64,000 bases of DNA, taken from Plantago elongata. Taxonomy: Eukaryota; Streptophyta; Magnoliopsida; Lamiales; Plantaginaceae. The notes under the pieces are model-generated. The model was not told the DNA's origin. It made no database searches and saw only the letters and a list, made by a program, of their open reading frames with translations. The stretch covers positions 1 through 64,000 of the forward strand of contig JAYMSP010000195.1 of the NCBI GenBank assembly GCA_036897095.1. Reading direction: 5' to 3'. Of this stretch, positions 46,985-57,763 are shown piece by piece. The first letter of the stretch is position 1, and each line of letters begins with the position of its first letter. Made by a program: the position numbers and the translations under genes.

Positions 46985-48405
46985 TTTCAAGTATGTTTGT
47001 TTATTTGAAGTGTGTTAACTCTTCATCCAATAAGATACAAATTAGATGGATAAGAACATTTCATAATTTCACATAAAACCCAAAGAGATAGGACACTTTA
47101 ATTCCTATTTTTAAATTTATACGTCATTTATCATTTTTGTGACATTTGCAATGACATACGTGGTTTATTTGATACTAAGGAGCTCTCCACTAGTCCACCT
47201 TACTTAAAAGTTGACAAGTGCCAGTTTATTTTTTTTTAATCTTTTCTTAATGAAAATCTAATAAAAGGTTAATCATGATTAGTCATAATTAATTAGAAGT
47301 AATTCAATTATTTGATACTAAGGAGTTCTCCACTAGTCCACCTTACTTAAAAGTTGACAAGTGCCAGTTTATTTTTTTTAATCTTTTCTTAATGAAAATC
47401 TAATAAAAGGTTAATCATGATTAGTCATAATTAATTAGAAGTAATTAGTTTGAAGTGCAATTAGTTTTAGTCATAATTAATTAGAAGTAATTAGTTTGAA
47501 GTGCAATTAGTTTACCTCTGGCGCCTTATTTCCTCACAGATTCACATCAAGAAGCTAGTCCACTATATGATCTTAATTATTAATTTTTTATTATGTTTAT
47601 GGCAATTTTGAAATGGAGCTAACAAATGATGCATGTTAAGTAGATGATTGTTGATTTATTAAAACATAAATTCTCACGATCGATGGTCTCTATTTAAAGA
47701 CGGTCTATAATACTAATAAAATCACTTATGTTATTAATTAAAATGTATATTATTAATAAAATAAGTCTTGTTGTAATATAAAAAACTTTAATATTGAGAA
47801 CATGGTTATTTTGAATAAAATCATCGATTATTTTTCTTAACAAGGTAAACTAATTAGGTCTATTGATGAAAATCCTTTTTTTTTTTTTTTGGTGTTTATT
47901 GCCCTTCCAACTAATTACTTCTTCCAACTAATTACTTCTAATTAATTATGACTAATTATAATTAACCTTTTATTAGATTTTTATTAAAAAAAAAATAAAT
48001 AAATTAATACTTATCAACTTTTAAGTAATGTGAACTAGTGGGAAACACCCTAGCATCAAATAAACCGAGATACGTAGTAAAAATATCAAAATTAGATATA
48101 TTGTTTTACACAATATGGTAAAAAAAAAGCTAGGAGGGCAAAGCATATTAGGAAGCCAAAGCCAAACACGTGAAGAGGGTATATTTTTTACTAGCAATGA
48201 GCCAATGAGGTCTCTCCCATATTGATCAGCATGTTACATGCTTTCTACGTTATTAAAATGGTTGCAACTTGAATTTTTATACAATGAAACAAAAAATCAT
48301 GTGTTGTGATATTTCATTTATGCATTGATTTTCAAACTATGTTCGTTTATAACCTTCTCACCGTACTTTGATAATGATAAAATTTGTAAATAACGGATTT
48401 AAATA
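46985..48405. repeat. local duplication, copy A (interrupted)
   Basis: 46985-47160 plus 48076-48405 correspond to 48420-48890. Shared words include GATGGATAAGAACATTTCA, GAGATAGGACACTT, AGGGCAAAGCATATTAGG, TACTAGCAATGAGCCAATGA and CCTTCTCACCGTACTT. The MULE-like element at 47162-48066 sits inside this copy only, so it inserted after the duplication. Confidence 0.85.
47162..48066. mobile_element. MULE-type MITE with 9-bp target duplication
   Basis: The ends GGTTTATTTGATACTAAGG and the reverse complement of the right end GGTTTATTTGATGCTAGGG match. The inverted similarity continues for about 140 bp. Flanking 9-mers are GACATACGT (47153-47161) and GAGATACGT (48067-48075), 8 of 9 identical. No transposase. 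The left inverted repeat has itself been tandemly duplicated (143-bp unit at 47171 and 47314), and a shorter 50-bp duplication follows at about 47415-47512. Confidence 0.8.
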
Positions 48406-48419
48406 TATTTATTCAGGTA

Positions 48420-48900
48420 TTTTTCAAGTGTGTTTGTTTACTTGAGGTATTAACTCTTCATCTGTTAAGATACAAATTAATTAGATGGATAAGAACATTT
48501 CAGAATTTCACTGATCAAAACCCGAAGAGATAGGACACTTCAGCTCCTGTTTCTAAATTTGCACATCATTTGTCTTTTTTTTGACATTTGCGATGGGATC
48601 TATAGCTAATATTAGATTTTTACCCCGTATATATGGTAAGAAATGCTAAGAGGGCAAAGCATATTAGGCCAAACTCGTGAAGAGGGTAAATTTTATACTA
48701 GCAATGAGCCAATGAGTTTGCTCCCATATCGATCGCCTACATATTTTTGACGTTATTAATTACCCTTGCAACTTGAATTTTTACACAATGAAATAAAAAA
48801 GTCCCGTGTTATGATATTTCATTTATATCGATTTTTACACTACGTTCATTTAACCTTCTCACCGTACTTGATAAAATTTATGAATAATGGATGTAGTGAC
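48420..48900. repeat. local duplication, copy B (uninterrupted)
   Basis: Second copy of the segment described for 46985-48405, about 80-85% alike by eye and without the MULE-like insert. Confidence 0.85.
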
Positions 48901-50839
48901 ACTCATTTACCAAATCAAATACACATACAAGAAAGCTTGTTTTCAACTAGCAAATATATCGAATGACTTTGAAGCTCATACACTTTTAAATATTTACAAT
49001 AATTTACTATAAACGTCAAGTTTATCGAATATTCAAGTTAAATCGAACCTAAATTAAATTGATTGTCATATTGATAATATATTTCAAGATGTTTATCATT
49101 TACATTATTAAAGCCTGACATATATGAAGCTAATTAAGATTGTCTCTTTAATTGAAAATCACTTTAGTTTCGTTCAGTCCAGTCCAGTTCAGTTCAGTTC
49201 AGCTCGACTTAGTTATAATTTATACCTTACTTCAGTTTTAAAAACAATTCAATTCAGTTCAGCAAATTTCAGTTGAAGAGAACACAATCGCGTCTACGCC
49301 ATCAATGCGCTGGCTGCACATCAGAAAAATGGAGAGTGTTTGAAAATGTTGGAAATTGTGAAGGGAAATATAGTAAACTTGATATATTGAAAATGTTGGA
49401 AATTGTGAAGGGAAATATAGTAAACTTGATATATTTTAGGTATGCTTAGTTGAAATTCGATTTCTTTCATTAGGATTCATTAATTAGAAAACAAAAATAC
49501 ATATATGTAATTTACTATCTAAGAATATTAAACTTATACTGCATGTCAAAAATGAATCTTGAATTAATTAATGTGGAATAAATACTCAAAGTTTTAAGGT
49601 TTTCTCTATACTCACATTAATTGCTTGCAAACAAGTATCGATTCTAGTTTAGAATTCATTTTCCCCCGGCTTCAATGGTGACAATGTTTGACAGATGCAA
49701 GGCCTTGCTACATATGCCATGGGAGATGGAAGTCAAGAAATCGACAGAAAAGCAAATCAATGTGCGAATCACATAGCTATTCTAGGCTATAAATGAGTAG
49801 GAGAAGGAAAGCTATGGCTCGAACCTCCACTCTCTATAATTCTGATTTTGGATTTTAATACCGATTTGTAAGTCTAATATAAGTCTTTTTGTGAAAAAGA
49901 AAAACTATTTAATGCTGAAGTGTTGTAATAAGGTTGTGAAAATTCTTTTACTTGTTTGTGGGGGATCTTAACTAGATTTGTAGGGAATCTAATGGGATTT
50001 TAATTACTAACTTTTCACTTTTTATCTTGTTCTTCTTCCTTCCCTTATAATTCAAGCATCAGGTTTGGTTCATGAAGGATTGTCTTTTTCTCAAACGTCA
50101 TATAATTAGAACTCCGGCATATTAATTAGAGAAGTGTTACCTATTTAGTTGCACTTCGTTGTCGGTCACCAAGAATAAATAGTTTATGCGACTAGTTGTT
50201 TAGTTCTTTCGTTGTGTCAAGGGCAACTAGTTTGCGACTAGTGTCTTTGGTTCTTTGATTAATTGTATCCTTGGAAGTAAGTGGTATTCGTTCTTCGAGG
50301 GCAACTAGTTCGTTCATCGAGTTCTTTGAATTTTCAATAGTGTATCCTTGCAAACAAGCTCCGTTAATTAATAGTATCACTCAAACTAGATTTTATTCAA
50401 AGGCTATTTTTGTTATTAGCATCACTCATATATATCTTCGATTATAATTAATTCAAAAGTACTAACAAAAATCAGATCAACTATATTGTAAGTAATTATA
50501 TGTGGTTTGGTACCAATTGAGCATTCTATAAAACACAAGTTAAACGTTCACGTAACAATTTGAATTTGCATCTCAGACTCTCGTAATTAAAAGTTAAACC
50601 GGTGAAAAAGCAAGACAATTTTATACAGCAAAAATCAAGCAAGAAAATGAATACAGATTTTGAACTCTTTACAGCAGCAGGAGAATATGTATTGAGTTTA
50701 TAACATGAAGAACAAACACTCATAGATTCTTTCTTTACACTTACACTGTTACACACCAACTATTTCAACAACTGAACTGCCCAAATGAACCTGAAAGATC
50801 ATACAGTATACAAGCCAAAACGAAAGCTAGATGCAAATA
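48901..50839. other. intergenic, AT-rich
   Basis: No gene was recognised. It includes a TTCAGTTCAG tract at about 49175-49200, the 47-bp duplication at 49341-49434, and the probable 3' UTR of the nitrate transporter gene near 50700-50839. Confidence 0.45.
49341..49434. repeat. 47-bp perfect tandem duplication
   Basis: The unit starting TGAAAATGTTGGAAATTGTG at 49341 is repeated without visible change from 49388. Identity implies a very recent event or slippage. Confidence 0.95.
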
Positions 50840-52515
50840 TTAGAACTCTCTTGGCGTCTGGTCAGCCGGAGTGGGCGCTGATCCGATCTTTTTACCCCGT
50901 TCGCTTCTGTTGTTCTCTGAGAATTTCAAGCTGGCATTGTGATATCCCATTTCCTTCTCAGCTTCAGTCCATTCAGACATGTAGTAATCCTCTTCCGTTA
51001 CGCCTTTAGAAGACGGACCACAGAACATTCCTCCCCATTGTGGGAAATAGATCAATGCGATCAATAGAGTACAGCAGATGATCATTACTCCCATCAGGGT
51101 TAGCCCTGTTTCCGTCGTGTATGTTGTTCCTCTGAAGAAAATCACTTGTGTAAGAACAGCACCTACGTTTCCACCACCACCAGTCATCCCGGATATGATC
51201 CCAAGAGACCTAGTTTTACAAACCGAACAAATTATGAAACCGTTAGATCAGATTTAAGCAATCATTCGCAAACACTCGATTTTTAGCTTATAACGAGCTA
51301 GACAACAAACTAATATGAATGTATGATCATATAAGGACTGGAGTTGGAGTTGTAAAAAGTATACCTTCTTGAAACAAAAGGAACAACGCCGAATGTAAGG
51401 CCACAAGCAGCTTGAACAAACACCGAAAAGATGAGCATGATAGCAATCGATAAGCCCAAAGATCCAACTCTCCCTAAAAGTATACAGAACACTCCTCCTA
51501 AGGCTTGGACTATAAACAATGTCCACAACCTCCCTCTCATTCCGAACCTCTTGGCCATTATATCCGACAATATCCCTCCTCCAGGCCTAGAGAACAAATT
51601 CGCCAAGCCGAAACTAGCTGCAATGATTCCAGCAGTGTGAAGATTCACATTGAACCTGTCGTAAAAGTACTGCGCGATGATGTTGTCTATTGTAAGTTCT
51701 ACCCCGAAACAATAACCATAAGTCAATGCCAAAATCCATCCTCTATAGTTTGTTATTGCGTGGTAAAAAACCTGCGAAAAATTGTCCTTGTGCTTCTCCC
51801 CGGACTTGTGAAGCTGCGAGTAGTTCCCGTCTGGCAGATCCTGTCCGAGGAAGAAGATTCCGTATGCGGACATGGTTTGAAACAGAGCAGGTATGAAGAA
51901 CGCGATTCTCCAAGCTGTGAATTGCGTGGAGCCGATACCTTTGTGAATCAAATCAAAAACCAAAGGCATGATCAGCTGCGTGGCGCCACCGCCGAGATTT
52001 CCCCATCCGCCTGCCAAACCGTTCGCCGTTCCAACTACACGCCCTGCGAACAAGGAGCTCATCCAGAACTGCGTCGACACGAATGTTGCTAATGAGAAAC
52101 CGGTGAAGAATCGAACAAGTAGAAACGAATTCGCATCGTGCGCTAAGGCCGTGCAGTAAACTGCAGGCGCTGTTATCAGCGTTAGCGCGGACGAGGCCAG
52201 TCTCGGACCGAACAAGTCGCAAGCCGTCCCCATAGCAACACGAGCGAACACCGCGCCCGAAACCGCTGCGATTCCAGCGTTTCCGATATCCGTGGCCGTG
52301 AGGTTGAGATTGTCGCGAATGATCGGAAGGAGAGGCGGGGCAGCGAAAGTGGACACAAAGCACGCGAAGAACGAAATCCAGGAGAGATGGAAAGCTCTCA
52401 TGTGTGGGGCCCCGAACGAGAAGAGACGGAACTCGGTCGCCTTATGCTCGGAGTCGACCGGAAGCGCAAACTTGGTTTGCTGAGCCTCATCTCCTAAACC
52501 TTTAGAGATCTCCAT
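50840..52515 (-). CDS. NRT2.5: high-affinity nitrate transporter, NRT2.5-like
   Basis: Two exons, 51365-52515 and 50840-51209, joined by a 155-bp GT-AG intron. They total 1,521 nt (506 residues). The ATG at 52515 opens [13 protein letters not shown]. It is a major facilitator of the nitrate/nitrite porter family with about 12 membrane segments. It carries [19 protein letters not shown] (the MFS signature region), GGWGNLGGG and [12 protein letters not shown], the two glycine-rich nitrate signatures. The N-terminal [11 protein letters not shown], the [24 protein letters not shown] region and the short N-terminus fit NRT2.5 better than NRT2.1. The family imports nitrate with protons at the plasma membrane, usually with the partner NAR2/NRT3. 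In Arabidopsis NRT2.5 is induced by long nitrogen starvation. No damage was seen. Confidence 0.92.
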
Positions 52516-53167
52516 TTCTTTTGGGTAAAGAGAGTAAGTTTGGTGGACTTCTTGGTTTATGTTTAGGATAGGAGATGGTAGTGAATGGAAGTATATATGG
52601 AACCTTTATATAGGCGCCAAAATCTTGGTTATGACGTGATGAAAATTGTAAGTTTCTTTTGTTAAAAGGACACAGTTATGCGAAGAATAGATTGCCGGAA
52701 TTGGTACTACATCCAAGTTGAATAAAGACAACCTGTGTCTTTGGAATTTAGGCAAAGATGCAATGTCCTTGTGTTGAATATACTTTGATGCTTGTAATGT
52801 AAAAGAAGTGACCTTTTTTTGAGGTAAAATGAGAGTTCCAAAGGGCAAGAAAGGGGGAAGAATCGCCGAGTCTCAATGCTCATTTAATGTTCCACAGAGT
52901 GAAGGTGGTAAAATTGATTCTTGGCATGTTTTAGGGTGTAAAAGTGTGGTTTTAAATGTCTAGTGGTGTGTTAAGTTCAGAGATTTCTGCGTTGGAGAAA
53001 GTGATGTTGAAGGGTACGATTTGTATCGTCCATTGACTTTGGGGGTTGATGGTAACTGACCAGGAATCCAAAGGGTCTGTATGGAATGTGCAACTGTTGA
53101 CTTGTGTGAGATTCTTGTTTGTTTTTCCAACTTGTTTGTGTTATGACAATGAAGTCCTTTGATGATT
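52516..53167. other. promoter of NRT2.5-like gene and intergenic DNA
   Basis: Upstream region of the minus-strand nitrate transporter. Apart from the TATA box no nitrate-response element could be assigned with confidence. Confidence 0.45.
52603..52612 (-). promoter_or_regulatory. TATA box of NRT2.5-like gene
   Basis: TATATAAAGG on the minus strand, about 90 bases before the ATG at 52515. This places the transcription start near 52575-52580 and a 5' leader of roughly 60 bases. Confidence 0.65.
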
Positions 53168-54640
53168 TTTTTTTATGGAAAATGAAGTGTATATATACAA
53201 ACGTTACTACCATAGAGTATGTACAGACTGGTCTAGACCCGAAGTCTGGTTGACACGACGCGAGTACATAGTACATAGATCATTAGAAACTAGCCGAGCA
53301 AGCCAGTCCGGGCATATATCCCAAACATGTACAAAGGGACTGGCTTGAGCAAACATAGCACCACCTAAGTTGTGAACCGGAACACTAGTATCTACACTAT
53401 CAGACACTACCGAACATAAATAACTATCCCGCTTTGCCAGACTGTCGGCTACATCATTAGCCTCTCGGTAAACAAAACGAATCATGACAGTCTGGAAAGT
53501 CCGAAGCTGGCCAAGAAGATCTCACATCAGCGTCTGGTGCAGCCTCGCTAGGACCTGGGTCCTACATAAACACGTAAAAAGATAGTAAGAATCAGTTTGT
53601 ATATGCAAATGCGTGATATTGCGTTGAATTACAAGTGTTAGGCTGGTGCGGAGAGCTACAAATTCTGCAACATTATTGTCAGTAAAACCAATGTAATCAC
53701 AAGTTGCCTGAATAAAGGATCTAATATGTGAATGCAAGATACACCCAATGCCCACCGCCCCTGGAGACCCCAATGTCGATCCATATGTGTTAATGCAAAC
53801 AAAACCTGGCGGTGGTGGCGTCTAGTAATAAGACGGGATTTCGGATGAGAGGGGAGAGAATTACACTCCCCAATTTCTGTAAACAACTTTTGACATCTGA
53901 AATAGAGCGCGTGAAAGTCAAAATGTCGACGACGAAACACGAAATCATTTCGAGCCTGCCATATAACCCAACGTAGAAGAATCAAACGAAGTTGTTCTGG
54001 AGAGTTAAGGGTTAAATCGCAAAGAAGTTTCGTAAAGGATTCATGATCAGGCAGCCAGCCTGAAGGCTAGTACAGTAGCCGAATGTGGGTAAAGCACGAG
54101 CAGTGGAAGAAGAGATGAGCCGGTGTCTCCGGGGTGGACTAGCAAAGCGGGTAGTTTGGTGAGGAAAGAATATTTTGTCAGTGCAAAAGCTCAGTCGTAA
54201 GAAGACGGTCGTGGACAACCAACCAAAGGAAGAAACAGACACGCGGTAAAGTTTTTAGCGACCAGAGTCGTTTTCGAGGCCACAAGGGTCCTAACTCGGA
54301 AGGGGACACTAGCCTATTGTATGCCGATTTGATTGTAACTTCACCCGAGGAAGTAAACGGCCAGAATAAATCGTCGGGGCCCTCGTCAATAAGGGGGAGA
54401 GGGAGCGCTATAATTTCGCGGACAATGTCCATTGGAAGAACACTTGTAAGTTTAGATGTATCCCATTGACCGTGTGAAATAAAGTCGTGAAGGTTGGCTT
54501 GGATGTTGGTGGAAGTGACGAAGTCGCAAAGTCTTCGTTGAGCAATCCAAGTCGTTCCAGAAGTCGATACTTCTCTGATCGCGAACTTGCCATTGTAGCA
54601 TCCGATGGAGGATGTACTTTTCTTTTTGAAAATCCATCTA
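53168..54640 (-). mobile_element. 5'-truncated LINE (zf-RVT and RNase H end)
   Basis: The minus-strand sequence reads a LINE ORF2 C-terminus. First comes a post-RT block (WQVRDQRSIDFWNDLD, about 54550), then the zf-RVT linker (LWSLKTLPRVCFFLW, about 54250), RWVIWQARNDFVF (about 53950), and RNase H from GSPGAVGIGCI (about 53770) to VYREANDVADSLAKRD (about 53470). A poly(A) run on the minus strand ends at 53168. The first RNase H aspartate is replaced (INTYGS instead of INTDGS) and several stops occur, so it is dead. It differs from the LINE at 7972-16969. No target duplication was found. Confidence 0.85.
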
Positions 54641-54861
54641 GGAGAACTTCAGAATTAAGCATGCTTGATCTGGAGCAATCCTAGGATGGGTGACCAACTG
54701 GGAAGTCTTCCAGTTCGCGCACGAGTGAGGTTAAAATGCATGGGAAAGGACTTGTGTTGGTACAGTGGGACTAACATATCACACCAAAAGCTATACTCAT
54801 GAGTAACCGCACTGCCCAACGGGACGTCGGGGTTCGGCTCGCAAGAGGCCGGGTCGTTACA
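54640..54861 (+). mobile_element. Cassandra-like LTR with 5S rRNA-derived core (fossil)
   Basis: 54645-54715 strongly resembles the 3' two-thirds of plant 5S rRNA, including AATTAAGCATGCTTG (A-box region) and AGGATGGGTGACC (C-box region), then CTGGGAAGTC. It continues as in Cassandra TRIM LTRs (GCACGAGTGAGG, AAATGC, then CGGGTCGTTACA at the end, 54861). No primer-binding site follows, so it is a solo or partial LTR. Its left side is lost at the LINE junction. It is broken and not a working 5S gene. Confidence 0.75.
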
Positions 54862-56088
54862 ATTAGGCTCTATTTAGTAAAATTAGTTGAAAAGTTATGT
54901 CGTAGCTAATTAATTAACTGGTAACTGATCAGGTAGTTTTTTCAACAAACTAATTTGATTATATTCTCAAACTAGCTAGCTTGTTTGATAAGTTACGAGT
55001 TCACATAATAAATTGTTTATTAAAAAAGATTTTATAAAGTTGAAAAATTAATGATAAATATAGCCTTAATTACAGACGGTGGTAGGGGGTGCAGCCCAAC
55101 GTCTAAATTCTTTGTATCAAGGTTGAAATTTGAGTACTTTGCACCCATCGCTTTAGTCTATTAAGGCAATTGATTTACCCTTATCATTGGTCAAAGTATG
55201 AACCATTTTGATTTTGATTTCCTTATAAATTTATTTGAATGTGTTTTTGCTCAAAAATGAAAATTTGATAGACAAAGGAAATTGGTGATGCTTCCAAGTT
55301 CCATCTAATCCTCTCAAGTCTCAGCCAATTCAGTTTCGAAAGGTGTTTTGGTCATTTTCCATTCTGGAATCTTGTCATTGCTAATATTGTAATAATACCA
55401 GCTGGATAGTATATACGTGATTCCATTACAACTACTGAATATACTATCATGCAATTAGTATGCTTTAAAAACAATTAGTGCATCTATAAGTCGTCCCTTA
55501 GCCAGCTAAGCTTGATTATTACGTGAAACAAAGTACGAGTGTACGACTCGACCAAGTCTAAGATATGTTTTTACTGGTCCTCTCGGAGTTCCTAATTTTA
55601 CATCATAAACAGCCAATTTCAGGTGAACAATATACAACAATACCATTTGAATCAAGCTATTCACCCTTATTTTCTCTCTGTCCGCGAACTTATTTAGTTC
55701 TGGCTAATCTACTTTATTATAGTATTAAAGCCTCTGACTCACGCCCATCAAGATTAGAATCTCCACAGAGACAATCTCCACCCCATATCAAATTTTCACT
55801 CGAATGGACTTCCCATAAAGGTTGAAATTGACCACGAGTACAAGAGAGTGTTGGAGTATTAATTAATATATATGACTAGATTTCACAACGTAACTCTGTA
55901 CAAGTTCAAGCTTGTAAATAGATGAGATGGAATTCTATCATTACCTAAACTCGAATATCAGACATGAAAAAAAATTCTAGAGGCATGAATGAAGATATTA
56001 CTTTTGTTAAAAGACAAAATAGTCTGTTAATTATTATAACTAAAAAGTTCCATCCAACAAATAACAATAATAAGAAAACACATGTAAC
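54862..56088. other. intergenic, no gene
   Basis: AT-rich. An 86-codon frame at 55565-55825 has no recognisable domain. Confidence 0.4.
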
Positions 56089-56099
56089 AAGTCTAAAGT

Positions 56100-56853
56100 A
56101 CGAGTGTACTTGCTATTAGTGGGAGAGGAGCTGGTGTTCATGACTAATCCTTAAATTCCTTGGCACTTACTGTAGGGGATGATAGGGTGAAGGGGTGTTG
56201 CGAGCATAACTACTAAATCCTTAATCCTGGTTGAGAGGGGTTATCTTGTATACTCTGATGAGTCACTGGAATATCAACAAGTAACTAGACTAGAGGGATA
56301 TAGTTTTCAATACCTTGAGGAATTTGAGGGATTAAATCACTGGGATTTAATCTTAAATTTCTTGAGGTTTTTTTCTCTTTTGATTCTTACTCTTGTTTCT
56401 TTGTCTCGGTGAGAGGATTATCTTGTACGCTCTGAGGATTCCGTGACTACAACCCAACCCAAGTAACTAAACCATGGTGATCTAGTTTTCAATATCTTGG
56501 GGGACTCGAGATTTAACCTTAAATACCTTGAGGTTTTTTTTTTTTTTTTTTTGGAGGTGAAATTTTACATAGCCATGGTAGTGTACTTTTATCTCGGGAG
56601 GTGAAGATAAAGCTACTTTTTATAGCGACCTGCAATATACTTGGTGTGGAGGCTTGATTTTGATGTTTTTTTTTTATATGTTTTGATGGTCTCTCTTTTG
56701 TAATTTTGGTGAACATTTTAGAAGTTGGTTTAAAGTTTTAGTCTTGGTATGAATGTTATGATTCGGAGGTTTTTTTTCCTTTGTAATGTTGTTGCGTGAG
56801 CACATCTTGTACTTGCGTTTATATTAATAAAATTTAGCCGATTAAAAAAAAAA
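56100..56853 (+). mobile_element. LINE 3' end only (heavily 5'-truncated)
   Basis: Ends in AATAAAATTTAGCCGATT and a poly(A) run, and is flanked by an 11-bp duplication AAGTCTAAAGT (56089-56099 and 56854-56864). The interior is non-coding 3' UTR-like sequence. It contains a tandem duplication of about 180 bp (56232-56373 and 56411-56549, sharing CTAGTTTTCAATAnCTTG and ACCTTGAGGTTTTTTT). This is a textbook short LINE insertion. Confidence 0.75.
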
Positions 56854-57606
56854 AAGTCTAAAGTCATTAATTGAAGAGTAAACTTGCCAATATCATGATA
56901 GATTTCAAGGAGCACGAGGCTTGTTGTCCCATGTCTCTCTTGCTTCAATTAGCTTAGGGCAGTATCAATGTGCCAACACATCAACTTGTTCAGAAAATGA
57001 TACCCTGTTTGTTATACTGCTGGAGCGGTCATCTCCCCACTCAAGTCGAACAATTTGTACATAAAAAATTCAATTTTAATTAAAAAGGGCCACTAAAATT
57101 CTATATCAATCAGTCATGATGACCTATATGGAGAACCATATCATTTCAACGCTTTATTTAGGCATATATACATCCGCAGATCTATTGTCAAGAATATTGT
57201 CCCAATCCACATATTCTAATCCATAAAGGGCGTCGAGAAGGCGATAATCATCCACATCAGACCATACACCTTCTTCTACCATACGCGACGTTAATTGGCG
57301 ATACCATTTAACACAACAAGCTGATTGAGCTCTAGTAGACACTTGATCACTGATTGCAGTCCAGCCAATATTATCGCGTAACATTCCATGCTTGGCGTGC
57401 TTCTGTTCATGAACTTTCAATTGTAGGTCATCATTGACTAGGTTGAATAACCGCTGATACTCTTCCTGTGACCAATGTCCCATATTCCTGTTGCGCAATT
57501 TATATCTTCGCCAAGCATATTTCACATGCCAGGGACGTGTCCCAAGCTCTTCCGCCAACTCCTTCCATGTGTTACCATGCTTTTCCTGATGCGCTACAAT
57601 CATTTC

Positions 57607-57763
57607 TGTAAGATTATGAATAATAATGCGTGATTCTATTCAATATGAGATGGGGTATTTATACAAATACAAATATGAAGAATCCTTGCTATACTAGATT
57701 TCTATCCTTGCTGTACTAGAGTTATGCTAGATATATACAAATCTAATATGCTAGTCTATCACA
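57607..57763 (-). repeat. 3' LTR of minus-strand copia element
   Basis: On the minus strand it begins TGTGATAGACTAG right after a purine-rich tract ending GGGGG, contains a TATAAATA box, and ends CTTACA. At 157 bp it is short. No partner LTR is present at the other end. Confidence 0.65.

Noticed and set aside
51505-52092. 195-codon open frame on the plus strand
   Set aside because: It lies wholly opposite the NRT2.5-like coding exon, which has clear family motifs, and shows no domain of its own.
54645-54715. 5S rRNA gene
   Set aside because: Only the 3' part is 5S-like, with many substitutions, and it continues into Cassandra-like LTR sequence.
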